Source: Gemmatimonadota bacterium
GTDB taxonomy: Bacteria; Gemmatimonadota; Gemmatimonadetes; Longimicrobiales; Gaopeijiaceae
NCBI GenBank assembly: GCA_018678395.1
Contig: JAHHMJ010000115.1
Coordinates: 1 to 9,930 of the forward strand
Length of the DNA: 9,930 bases
Direction of reading: 5' to 3'
In this document: one piece after another, positions 1 to 7,497 of the stretch
Numbering within the stretch: position 1 is the first letter of the stretch
How the letters are laid out: each line of letters opens with the position of its first letter
The notes under the pieces: generated by a model
Databases searched by the model: none
Told to the model about the DNA's origin: nothing
The model's input: only the letters and a program-made list of their open reading frames with translations
Made by a program: the position numbers and the translations under genes

Positions 1-2
1 AT

Positions 3-28
3 CCGCCACCCCGCCGCCACCCGCCACC
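3..28. repeat. Short GC-rich degenerate tandem repeat (CCGCCACC-like)
   Basis: Three close copies of a CCGCCACC-like unit lie at about 3-11, 14-22 and 21-28, downstream of dcd. The stretch is too short and too near the window edge to assign a function. It may simply be low-complexity GC-rich sequence or the end of a neighbouring gene whose frame cannot be judged here. Confidence 0.35.
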
Positions 29-41
29 AGGCATCCGAGCG

Positions 42-58
42 GGGGAGGCGCACTCCCC
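42..58 (-). terminator. Small hairpin abutting the dcd stop codon, possible weak terminator
   Basis: GGGGAG (42-47) pairs perfectly with CTCCCC (53-58) around a 5-base loop. On the minus strand this stem-loop begins immediately after the dcd stop codon (61-59). No run of T follows it in the direction of dcd transcription, so it is not a textbook intrinsic terminator. It could be a weak or Rho-assisted 3' end, or chance in GC-rich DNA. Confidence 0.25.
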
Positions 59-613
59 TCACATCTTCGGCAGCGTCACCCCGACCTGCTTCATGTACTT
101 GCCCTTCCGATCCGCGTAGGCGGTTTCGGGCTCCTGGTCGCCCTCGAAGAAGAGCAGCTGGGCGATCCCCTCTCCGGCGTAGATCTTCGCCGGCAGCGGC
201 GTCGTGTTGCTGATTTCGAGCGTCAGGTATCCCTCCCAGGTCGGCTCGAGCGGCGTGACGTTCACGATGATGCCGCAGCGGGCGTAGGTGCTCTTCCCGA
301 CGCACACGACGAGGACGTTGCGCGGGATGCGGAAGTATTCCTCCGTGCGTGCGAGCGCGAAGGAGTTGGGTGGGATGATGCAGGTGTCGCCGTGGACGTC
401 CACGAACGAGCGGTCGTCGAACTGCTTCGGGTCCACCACGACGTTGTGCACGTTGGTGAACACCTTGAACTCGGGACTGACCCGGATGTCGTACCCGTAC
501 GACGAGAGCCCGAAGCTGATGCGCCCGTCCCGGACCTGGCCCGGCTCGAAGGGTTCGATCATACCGTGTTCTTCGGACATCTTCCGGATCCAGCGGTCGC
601 TCATGATGGGCAT
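59..613 (-). CDS. dcd: dCTP deaminase
   Basis: The 184-residue protein matches the trimeric dCTP deaminase/dUTPase-fold family, which deaminates dCTP to dUTP in the cytosol to supply dUMP for thymidylate synthesis. Visible features are SSYGYDIR (residues 37-44), PPNSFALA (81-88), GKSTYARCG (106-114), the catalytic-Glu segment TLEISN (131-136) and the C-terminal [14 protein letters not shown] (170-183). By eye, Ser108, Arg112 and Glu133 align with E. coli Ser111, Arg115 and Glu138. The length fits the family (about 185-195). I chose the ATG at 613 because the resulting N-terminus, [12 protein letters not shown], resembles the MSIxSDKWIRRM start of proteobacterial relatives as I recall them; ATG 604 is an alternative, and neither has a clear Shine-Dalgarno. 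The frame stays open upstream to 751, but those residues match nothing in the family. The gene diverges from nuo. Bifunctional dCTP deaminase/dUTPase activity cannot be excluded from sequence. Confidence 0.95.
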   Translation of the reverse strand: MPIMSDRWIRKMSEEHGMIEPFEPGQVRDGRISFGLSSYGYDIRVSPEFKVFTNVHNVVVDPKQFDDRSFVDVHGDTCIIPPNSFALARTEEYFRIPRNVLVVCVGKSTYARCGIIVNVTPLEPTWEGYLTLEISNTTPLPAKIYAGEGIAQLLFFEGDQEPETAYADRKGKYMKQVGVTLPKM

Positions 614-643
614 GCGTCGGGGCAGGGCAGGGGCGATGAACGA

Positions 644-683
644 ATCGACGATCCGGGGCCCGGCAGAGCCTCGGATCGTCGGT
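644..683. repeat. Long inverted repeat in the dcd leader
   Basis: The arms CGACGATCCG (646-655) and CGGATCGTCG (672-681) are perfect reverse complements. Pairing continues inward through G656-T671 and three further G/C pairs to 659/668, and outward through T645-G682 to A644-T683. This gives 16 pairs around an 8-base loop (660-667). It lies 30 bases upstream of the dcd start codon and downstream of a candidate dcd promoter, so it would sit near the 5' end of the dcd mRNA. It could be a repressor operator, an mRNA-stabilising or translational-control hairpin, or a structural element. The structure is seen directly; its role is inferred. Confidence 0.75.
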
Positions 684-695
684 GCGAGGGCCTGC

Positions 696-725
696 AAGAT
701 ACGCCCCCTCGTGCGAGCCCGCCAA
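696..725 (-). promoter_or_regulatory. Candidate sigma70-type promoter for dcd
   Basis: Read on the minus strand, TTGGCG (725-720) is followed after 18 bases by TATCTT (701-696). Each box matches the consensus only partly. Transcription would start near 689-690, just before the inverted repeat at 683-644, leaving a leader of roughly 75 bases before the dcd start. Weak pattern-based evidence. Confidence 0.25.
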
Positions 726-731
726 ACCTGC

Positions 732-749
732 GAAAACGGCCCGTATTTC
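732..749. promoter_or_regulatory. Imperfect dyad between the divergent promoters, possible operator
   Basis: GAAAACGG (732-739) faces CCGTATTTC (741-749), whose reverse complement is GAAATACGG. The half-sites differ by one inserted base, with a single C at the centre. The dyad lies between the candidate -35 boxes of dcd (720-725) and nuo (766-771) and is one of the more A/T-containing spots in the region. A shared regulator could bind here, but this may also be chance. Confidence 0.25.
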
Positions 750-765
750 AAGGGAATTCGGTGGC

Positions 766-794
766 TTGACCCCCTTCGGGGGCTCGGATACCTT
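766..794 (+). promoter_or_regulatory. Candidate sigma70-type promoter for the nuo operon
   Basis: TTGACC (766-771) matches five of six bases of the -35 consensus. The -10 is less certain: TACCTT at 789-794 (17-base spacer) or GATACC at 787-792 (15-base spacer). The spacer holds a perfect CCCCC/GGGGG inverted repeat (770-774 and 778-782). The implied start near 800 leaves a leader of about 40 bases before nuoA. No other promoter-like sequence was seen before nuoA, and the operon needs one here. Confidence 0.4.
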
Positions 795-810
795 TCGTCG
801 TTCCGTCCAC

Positions 811-824
811 GTGAACGATTTCAC
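811..824 (+). repeat. Short inverted repeat in the nuoA leader
   Basis: GTGAA (811-815) and TTCAC (820-824) form a perfect 5-base stem around a 4-base loop, ending 14 bases before the nuoA ATG and 4 bases before its weak GGGGA ribosome-binding site. It could be a small operator or a leader hairpin. Stems this short occur often by chance. Confidence 0.2.
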
Positions 825-838
825 AATCCGGGGAATCC

Positions 839-1195
839 ATGTCGGGATCCTACGTCCCGCTCCTGATCATTTTCGGGGTCTCGGTGCTCAACGCGCTGTT
901 CATGGTCACCGCGTCCCACATCCTCAATCCCCGTCGCTCCACACCGCAGAAGGACATGCCGTACGAGTCGGGAATGATCCCGCTCGGCGACACGCGTGAG
1001 CGCTTCTCGGTCAAGTTCTACATGGTGGCGATCAGCTTCATCGTCTTCGACCTCGAAACCATCTTTCTGGTCCCGTGGGCGGTCGAGATGAGAAACCTGG
1101 GATGGGCGGGCTTCATGCCCATGTTGCTCTTCGTGGCCGTCCTGACGCTGGGACTGGTCTACGAATGGAAGAAGGGAGGTCTCGAGTGGGACTGA
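839..1195 (+). CDS. nuoA: NADH-quinone oxidoreductase subunit A
   Basis: NuoA is a small membrane subunit of complex I located beside NuoH and the quinone chamber. The 118 residues fit the family size. Three hydrophobic helices are visible at about 5-27, 59-80 and 89-108. The conserved loop after helix 1 contains PYESG (41-45), and helix 2 carries the FDLE signature (70-73) with Asp71 and Glu73, followed by PWAV (79-82). The loop between helices 1 and 2 also has the usual RERFSVKFY pattern before helix 2. The ATG is preceded by a weak GGGGA sequence (830-834) and is the first gene after the divergent intergenic region. Its last codons overlap the start of nuoB, whose strong ribosome-binding site lies inside nuoA. 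Confidence 0.97.
   Translation: MSGSYVPLLIIFGVSVLNALFMVTASHILNPRRSTPQKDMPYESGMIPLGDTRERFSVKFYMVAISFIVFDLETIFLVPWAVEMRNLGWAGFMPMLLFVAVLTLGLVYEWKKGGLEWD
1172..1180 (+). promoter_or_regulatory. Ribosome-binding site that decides the nuoB GTG start
   Basis: AAGGGAGGT lies inside the 3' end of nuoA, 5 bases before GTG 1186. It is one of the two strongest Shine-Dalgarno sequences in the window and selects the GTG over the in-frame ATG at 1279, which has none. Confidence 0.75.
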
Positions 1196-1926
1196 ACGAC
1201 GATACGACGACGGGGGCCGGCGAAGTCGCGCTCCCGGGTGGTGGGGTCTCGGCCCGGCCGGACGCGTCCGGTGGTCTGATGGGCACGGGAGGCCTCTTCG
1301 GCACCGGCGGTCCCACCTTCCTGACCACGAAGGTCGACTTCGTGGTGAACTGGGCCCGCCGGAATTCCCTCTGGCCGATGCCGTTCGGGACGGCCTGCTG
1401 CGCCATCGAGATGATGGCGGCGGCGGCTTCGAACTTCGACATCTCCCGCTTCGGCATGGAGCGCATGTCGTTCTCGCCGCGGCAGGCGGATGTGCTGATC
1501 TGCGCCGGGCGGGTGCCCTACAAGCTCGCACCGGTTCTGCGACGCATCTGGGATCAGATGCCCCAGCCCAAGTGGTCGATCTCCATGGGTGCCTGCGCGA
1601 GTTCGGGCGGCATCTTCGACACCTATACGATGGTTCAGGGCATCGATACCATCATCCCGGTCGACGTCTACATCCCGGGCTGCCCCCCGCGGCCCGAGGG
1701 GCTGATCTACGGGCTCATGATGATCCAGGAGAAGGTCCGCGAGGAGCAGCTGGCCGACCATCAGGTCAACCGCGCCGAGGATCCGCTGCTGGTCGGCGTC
1801 CCGCGCGCCGGCGATGCCGAGGTGAAGGGCCTGACGGGCCCGTTCGGCAACTCGACCCGCCAGAATCGGGTCAGCGGCCTGGTCCAGTCGGACCGGGTCG
1901 ACCGCCCCGAAGACCGCCTTCCTTGA
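1186..1926 (+). CDS. nuoB: NADH-quinone oxidoreductase subunit B
   Basis: NuoB carries cluster N2, the last [4Fe-4S] centre before quinone, at the interface with NuoD. With the GTG start the protein is 246 residues. The tandem cysteines Cys71-Cys72 ([10 protein letters not shown]), Cys137 ([10 protein letters not shown]) and Cys166 (IPGCPPRPE) are the complete N2 ligand set. The start is a GTG inside nuoA, giving a 10-base overlap and translational coupling; a strong AAGGGAGG at 1172-1179 precedes it. The only early ATG (1279) would remove 31 residues and has no ribosome-binding site. About 43 Gly/Thr-rich residues precede the conserved core, and a polar tail of roughly 55-60 residues follows it. 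E. coli NuoB is about 220 residues, so total size is only modestly large. Confidence 0.96.
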   Translation: MGLNDDTTTGAGEVALPGGGVSARPDASGGLMGTGGLFGTGGPTFLTTKVDFVVNWARRNSLWPMPFGTACCAIEMMAAAASNFDISRFGMERMSFSPRQADVLICAGRVPYKLAPVLRRIWDQMPQPKWSISMGACASSGGIFDTYTMVQGIDTIIPVDVYIPGCPPRPEGLIYGLMMIQEKVREEQLADHQVNRAEDPLLVGVPRAGDAEVKGLTGPFGNSTRQNRVSGLVQSDRVDRPEDRLP

Positions 1927-1937
1927 GCGACGCGCGC

Positions 1938-2645
1938 ATGTCCGACGACTCCGCCTCCGGTTCGAACGCCTTCGAGGGCGTCGAGTCGGGCCCGCTTCCG
2001 AGCGATGCCGCACCGGCGGCGCGCGCGGGCGGTGCCGGCTCCGAGGCCCATCCCTCGATCCCCGCCCTGATCGAACGCTTCGGCGACGCGGTCCTTCACC
2101 ACGAGGTGACCGCCGGCGATCAGGTCAGCGTGATCGTCGATGCCGGACGCGTGCGCGAGATCCTGGAGTGGCTCAAGACCCACGCCGACCAGCACTACGA
2201 GTTCCTCTCCGATCTCACCGCCGTGGACTTCGGCGGCGGGCGACCGCTCCAGGTGGTGTATCAGCTCTGGTCGCTGGCCCACCGTCGCAACCTGCGCGTG
2301 AAGGCCGAGTTGCCGCTTTCGGGGCTGCAGATCGACTCGGTCGAGCCGCTCTGGAAGACCGCCGACTGGCTCGAGCGCGAGGTCTACGACCTGTTCGGCA
2401 TCGAGTTCGTGGGGCATCCGGACCTGCGACGGATCCTGATGCCCGAGAACTATGCGGAGGGCCACCCGCTCCGTAAGGATTTCCCGCTCCGGGGCCGCTT
2501 CTCGCGGGCCGAGCAGACGCGGCGCGCGCTAAGCCCCAACGTCGAGGACTTCTACACCCCGCTGGAGATGGAGCTCGGCCGCGAGCCGCAGACCATCGAG
2601 CTCCCGACCCGAGGGGCCGGCGCGGCGACGCCGGCCGAGGACTGA
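1938..2645 (+). CDS. nuoC: NADH-quinone oxidoreductase subunit C
   Basis: NuoC is the 30-kDa-type peripheral subunit that packs against NuoD in the connecting module; it binds no cofactor. The 235-residue protein has the family signature WLEREVYDLFGIEF (144-157) followed by GHPDLRRILMP (159-169) and GHPLRKDFPLRG (175-186). Here nuoC and nuoD are separate genes, unlike the fused nuoCD of E. coli. The first 40 residues are rich in Ser, Ala and Gly and look disordered; the fold begins near IPALIERFG (41-49). The ATG lies 11 bases after the nuoB stop with no good Shine-Dalgarno. An in-frame TTG at 1923, overlapping the nuoB stop, is an alternative that would add five residues. nuoD follows after one base. 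Confidence 0.96.
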   Translation: MSDDSASGSNAFEGVESGPLPSDAAPAARAGGAGSEAHPSIPALIERFGDAVLHHEVTAGDQVSVIVDAGRVREILEWLKTHADQHYEFLSDLTAVDFGGGRPLQVVYQLWSLAHRRNLRVKAELPLSGLQIDSVEPLWKTADWLEREVYDLFGIEFVGHPDLRRILMPENYAEGHPLRKDFPLRGRFSRAEQTRRALSPNVEDFYTPLEMELGREPQTIELPTRGAGAATPAED

Positions 2646-2646
2646 C

Positions 2647-3924
2647 ATGGCCACCAAGACCGTAGAGTTCGCCGTCGGCCGGAACCCCGAGCTCGGGGAG
2701 CAAGGCGGCGTGTCGTACGCACCGCTCCACCCCGTCGACATGCCCGAGCCCGACCTGGGCTCGGAGCACATGCTGCTCAATATCGGGCCCCAGCACCCCG
2801 CCACCCATGGCGTGCTGCGACTCGTGTGCGAGCTCGACGGCGAGACGGTGCTCAAGGTGATTCCCCACATCGGCTACCTGCACTCCGGCTTCGAGAAGCT
2901 GGGTGAGTACCGCACCTGGAATCAGATCGTCCCGCTCACCGACCGCATGGACTACCTCGCGCCGTTGATCTACAACTGCGCGTACGTGATGTCGGTCGAG
3001 AAGCTCATGGGCATCGAGGTCACCGAGCGCTGCAAGGTCGTTCGAGTGATCATGATGGAGCTGGACCGCATCTTCGGGCATCTGCTCTGGCTCGGCACCA
3101 CGGCGATCGACGTCGGCGCGTTCACGCCGTTCCTCTACGCATTCCAGCAGCGCGAGAAGATCTACACGCTGCACGAGGCGCTCACCGGCGCGCGCATCAC
3201 CACGTCCGCCACGCGCGTCGGCGGGATGATGGCCGACATTCCCGAGGGGTGGGCCGAGGCCGTGCGGGACTTCGCCAACGGACTCCCCGCGACGCTCGAC
3301 GAGGTCAACAACCTCCTGACCACGAACGCGATCCATCTCGGGCGCACGCAGGACATCGGCATCATCTCGGCCGAGGACGCCATCAACTACGGGTTCACGG
3401 GGCCGAACCTGCGCGCCTCGGGGGTCCCGTACGACGTCCGCAAGGATCGTCCCTACTACGACTACGAGACGTACGACTTCGACGTCCCGCTCGGCGAGCA
3501 CGGCGACTGCTACGACCGCTACCTCGTCCGCATGGAGGAGATGGTCCAGAGCCTGCGCATCCTGCATCAGGCGCTCGATCGGCTCCCCGGAGGCCCCATC
3601 AACGTCGAGGATCCCCGCGTCTCTCTGCCCTCGAAGACGGACTGCATGAACGACATGGAGTCCATGATCCACCACTTCAAGCTGATCACGGAGGGCATCC
3701 AGGCTCCCGTGGGCGATTCCTGGTTCTCGGTCGAGGCCTCGAAGGGAGAACTCGGCATGTACGTGGTCAGCGACGGGGGTTCGAAGCCGGTGCGCTGGCG
3801 TATCCGGCCGCCGTCCTTCGTGAACCTCTCGGTCATCCCCAAGCTCGCCGAAGGGCACCTGATGTCGGACCTCATCATGATCAACGCCAGCCTCGACATC
3901 GTGCTCGGAGAGATCGACCGATGA
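2647..3924 (+). CDS. nuoD: NADH-quinone oxidoreductase subunit D
   Basis: NuoD is the 49-kDa-type subunit that forms the quinone-binding pocket with NuoB. The protein is 425 residues, close to the usual 400-430. The family signatures are GPQHPATHGVLR (47-58) and PHIGYLHSGFEKLGE (73-87), and the C-terminus ends in the characteristic LDIVLGEIDR. His54 and Tyr103 (in DRMDY) are 49 residues apart, the spacing of the quinone-headgroup His/Tyr pair known from Thermus (His38/Tyr87) and bovine complex I. A GAGGA sequence at 2637-2641 sits 5 bases before the ATG. The stop codon overlaps the nuoE start as ATGA. The first 38 or so residues before the core are variable. Confidence 0.98.
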   Translation: MATKTVEFAVGRNPELGEQGGVSYAPLHPVDMPEPDLGSEHMLLNIGPQHPATHGVLRLVCELDGETVLKVIPHIGYLHSGFEKLGEYRTWNQIVPLTDRMDYLAPLIYNCAYVMSVEKLMGIEVTERCKVVRVIMMELDRIFGHLLWLGTTAIDVGAFTPFLYAFQQREKIYTLHEALTGARITTSATRVGGMMADIPEGWAEAVRDFANGLPATLDEVNNLLTTNAIHLGRTQDIGIISAEDAINYGFTGPNLRASGVPYDVRKDRPYYDYETYDFDVPLGEHGDCYDRYLVRMEEMVQSLRILHQALDRLPGGPINVEDPRVSLPSKTDCMNDMESMIHHFKLITEGIQAPVGDSWFSVEASKGELGMYVVSDGGSKPVRWRIRPPSFVNLSVIPKLAEGHLMSDLIMINASLDIVLGEIDR

Positions 3925-4574
3925 GCGACGCGCCGTTCAGGAATCCGGGTTGGGCCGGCAACACGGGCGAATTCGATCTGTCCGAAGAACAGGTCCGCGG
4001 CGAGGACTTCGTCGGTGCGCGGCCGCTCGAAGGGGGCCACGCGGCGGGTGCGGCCAGCTACCCCTACATGCTGGCCGACAAGGAACCCGAGGCGCCGCTC
4101 TTCGAGGGTCCGTATCGCGCCCGCTACGAGAAGATCCTCACGCGGTATCCGAACACGCGGGCGGCGCTCCTGCCGGTGCTCGGGCTCGCGCAGGAGGTGC
4201 GGGGCCACATCTCGCCCGAGACGATGGACGCCGTCGCGCGTCTGCTCGACCTCCCCGACGCGTACGTACGCGGCGTGACGACCTTCTATACGATGTACAA
4301 CAAGCGGCCCGTGGGCCGCTTTCTCATTCAGGTCTGCACCAACATCTCCTGCAATCTGTGTGGCGCCGACGAGGTCATGGGGGCCTTCCTCGAGCACACC
4401 GGCACCGAGATGGGTGAGACTTCCGAGGACGGGGATTTCACCGTGGTCGAGGCCGAGTGCCTCGCGGGGTGTGGGTTCCCTACCTGCGTTCAGATCAACT
4501 CCCGCTACTACGAGAACGTGGACGCGGGCGATGTCCCGAAGATCCTCGAGCACCTCAAGATCCAGGGCGAGTAG
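3921..4574 (+). CDS. nuoE: NADH-quinone oxidoreductase subunit E (N-terminally extended)
   Basis: NuoE is the 24-kDa-type thioredoxin-fold subunit that holds the [2Fe-2S] cluster N1a next to the FMN site in NuoF. Ligands Cys139 and Cys144 (CTNISC) and Cys180 and Cys184 (CLAGC) are present with normal spacing. The conserved start of the fold, FEGPYRARYEKIL, is at residue 61, so the 217-residue protein has an N-terminal extension of about 60 mostly polar residues; NuoE is usually 155-180. The start is well supported: the ATG overlaps the nuoD stop (ATGA) and GGAGAG at 3907-3912 lies 8 bases upstream. The later in-frame ATG at 4068 would give a standard length but has no ribosome-binding site. 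Confidence 0.96.
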   Translation: MSDAPFRNPGWAGNTGEFDLSEEQVRGEDFVGARPLEGGHAAGAASYPYMLADKEPEAPLFEGPYRARYEKILTRYPNTRAALLPVLGLAQEVRGHISPETMDAVARLLDLPDAYVRGVTTFYTMYNKRPVGRFLIQVCTNISCNLCGADEVMGAFLEHTGTEMGETSEDGDFTVVEAECLAGCGFPTCVQINSRYYENVDAGDVPKILEHLKIQGE

Positions 4575-4595
4575 CCCCGGGCGCGCGAGAACTCC

Positions 4596-5887
<1,292 letters not shown>

Positions 5888-5888
<1 letters not shown>

Positions 5889-7495
5889 TGTCCGATGCCA
5901 AGCCGAGCACCGTCACGCTGACCATCGACGGGCGGGAGGTCACGGTCCCCCGGGGTACGACGCTGCTGAAGGCCGCCGAGGCCCTCGGGACCCGCGTCCC
6001 GCACTACTGCTACCACGATGGTCTGTCTTCGCCGGCGATGTGCCGGCTGTGCCTCGTGGAGGTCGAGGGCGCTCCCAAGCCCATGCCCTCGTGCGTGACC
6101 GCGGCCCAGGACGGGCAGGTGGTGCTCACCGACGAGGGCCGCGCCCGCGAGATGCGCGAGGGCGTGCTCGAGTTCTACCTGGTCAACCACCCGCTCGATT
6201 GCCCCATCTGCGATCAGTCCGGCGAGTGCAAGCTGCAGGACTACGTGCACGCCGAGGGGCGCGCGCACGGGCGGTCGCGTGAGCCGAAGCGGGTCTTCGG
6301 GCGCGACGACTTCGGGGGCGACGTCCTCTTCTACGGCGACCGCTGCGTCATGTGCACGCGGTGCGTGCGCTTCATGAACGAGGTGGAGCGGGACCCCCGT
6401 CTGACGGTCGTGGAGCGCGGCAACCGCTCGGTCATCGACACCTTCTTCGACGAGGGTCTCGATGGGACGAAGTGGTCGGGCAACATCGTCGACATCTGCC
6501 CGGTCGGTGCGCTCGTCTCGAAGGACTTTCTCTTCAAGCAGCGGGCGTGGGATCTCGACCACACGCCGAGCGTGTGTACGGGATGCTCGCAGGGCTGCAA
6601 CATCGCCCTGCACACGCGCGACAACCTCGTCCAGCGCGTGAAGCCCCGCACCAACCTCGACGTGAACGCATTCTGGATGTGCGATCACGGCCGCCACGAC
6701 TACGAGTGGATGAATCAGGGCGAGCGCCTCGAGGCGCCGCTCGCGGGTCGCGGTTCCGAGCGCATCGCCCTGGGATGGCAGGAGGCGCTCACCCGGCTCG
6801 CCGCCCGCCTCGACGAGGCGGATGGGACCTCGGTGCGTGCGGTGGCCTCGCCCCGCTCCTCGAACGAGGACCTCGCGGCGCTCCGAGCGATGGTGGATGC
6901 CCTCGGCGGAGGCACGATCGAGTTCCGCCTGCCGATGGCCGCCGACGAGGACGTGCTCGAGGGTATGCCGACGCTGGCCCGTCGTCGCGAGTTGGCCCCC
7001 AACCACCGTGGCGCCGAGCTGCTCGGCATGAAGCGGGTCGGCGACGACTCGGGTGCCGGCGGGCTCGACGAGGCCGGCGCCCACGAGGGCATCCTCATCG
7101 TGCTCGGCGACGCGCTGGCCGACCAGGACACCGACTTCGGTGCCGCGGCCGACCTGTTCGTGATGCTCGGTACCCACGACGCGGTCGCTGCGGCCAATGC
7201 CGACTTCCTTCTCCCGATCTCCATGCACGCGGAGCAGGAAGGCACCTTCACCAACCGCGACGGCCGGATCCAGCGGTTCTGGCCCGGACTACAGCCGCCG
7301 GGAGCCGCGCGCCCCGCGTGGCTGATCCTGCGCGCGCTGGCCTCGCACCGCGGTGAAGCGACCCTCCCGGGCACTGCTGCCGAAGCCTTCGCGGCCGTGG
7401 CCGAAGAGAGTGGTGCCTTCGGAGACCTCGACTATCCGACCGTCGGCACGAGGGGCGCGGTCGTGCCCGAACGTGCGGCCCTGGCGGGAGACTGA
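5888..7495 (+). CDS. nuoG: NADH-quinone oxidoreductase subunit G, compact form
   Basis: NuoG is the 75-kDa-type subunit that relays electrons through several iron-sulfur clusters. Seen ligands: N1b, Cys41, Cys52, Cys55 and Cys69; N5, His101, Cys105, Cys108 and Cys114; N4, Cys153, Cys156, Cys159 and Cys204; and N7, Cys230, Cys233, Cys237 and Cys265. N7 occurs in only some bacteria and is off the main electron path. After residue 270 the molybdopterin-oxidoreductase-like domain is much reduced. It keeps a segment resembling the usual domain (GILIVLGDALAD, 401-412; ADFLLP, 438-443; EGTFTNRDGRIQ, 451-462), but the whole protein is 535 residues against roughly 680-910 for E. coli-like and mitochondrial forms. 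No frameshift is seen; the frame runs cleanly to the stop 2 bases before nuoH. The start overlaps the nuoF stop (TGATG). Confidence 0.97.
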
Positions 7496-7497
7496 CG

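Noticed and set aside
614..751. In-frame upstream extension of dcd to an ATG at 751
   Set aside because: The added residues match no part of the Dcd family, include the inverted repeat 644-683 and overlap the candidate dcd promoter. The ATG at 613 gives a family-like N-terminus.
288..866. Plus-strand open frames across dcd and the intergenic region
   Set aside because: They are antisense to dcd or cross the promoter region into nuoA, have no ribosome-binding site and resemble no known protein.
2215..3858. Long open frame on the minus strand opposite nuoC and nuoD (547 codons)
   Set aside because: It is antisense to clearly conserved genes and its protein is rich in Arg, Asp, Val and His with no recognisable domain. 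It is a typical shadow frame in high-GC DNA.
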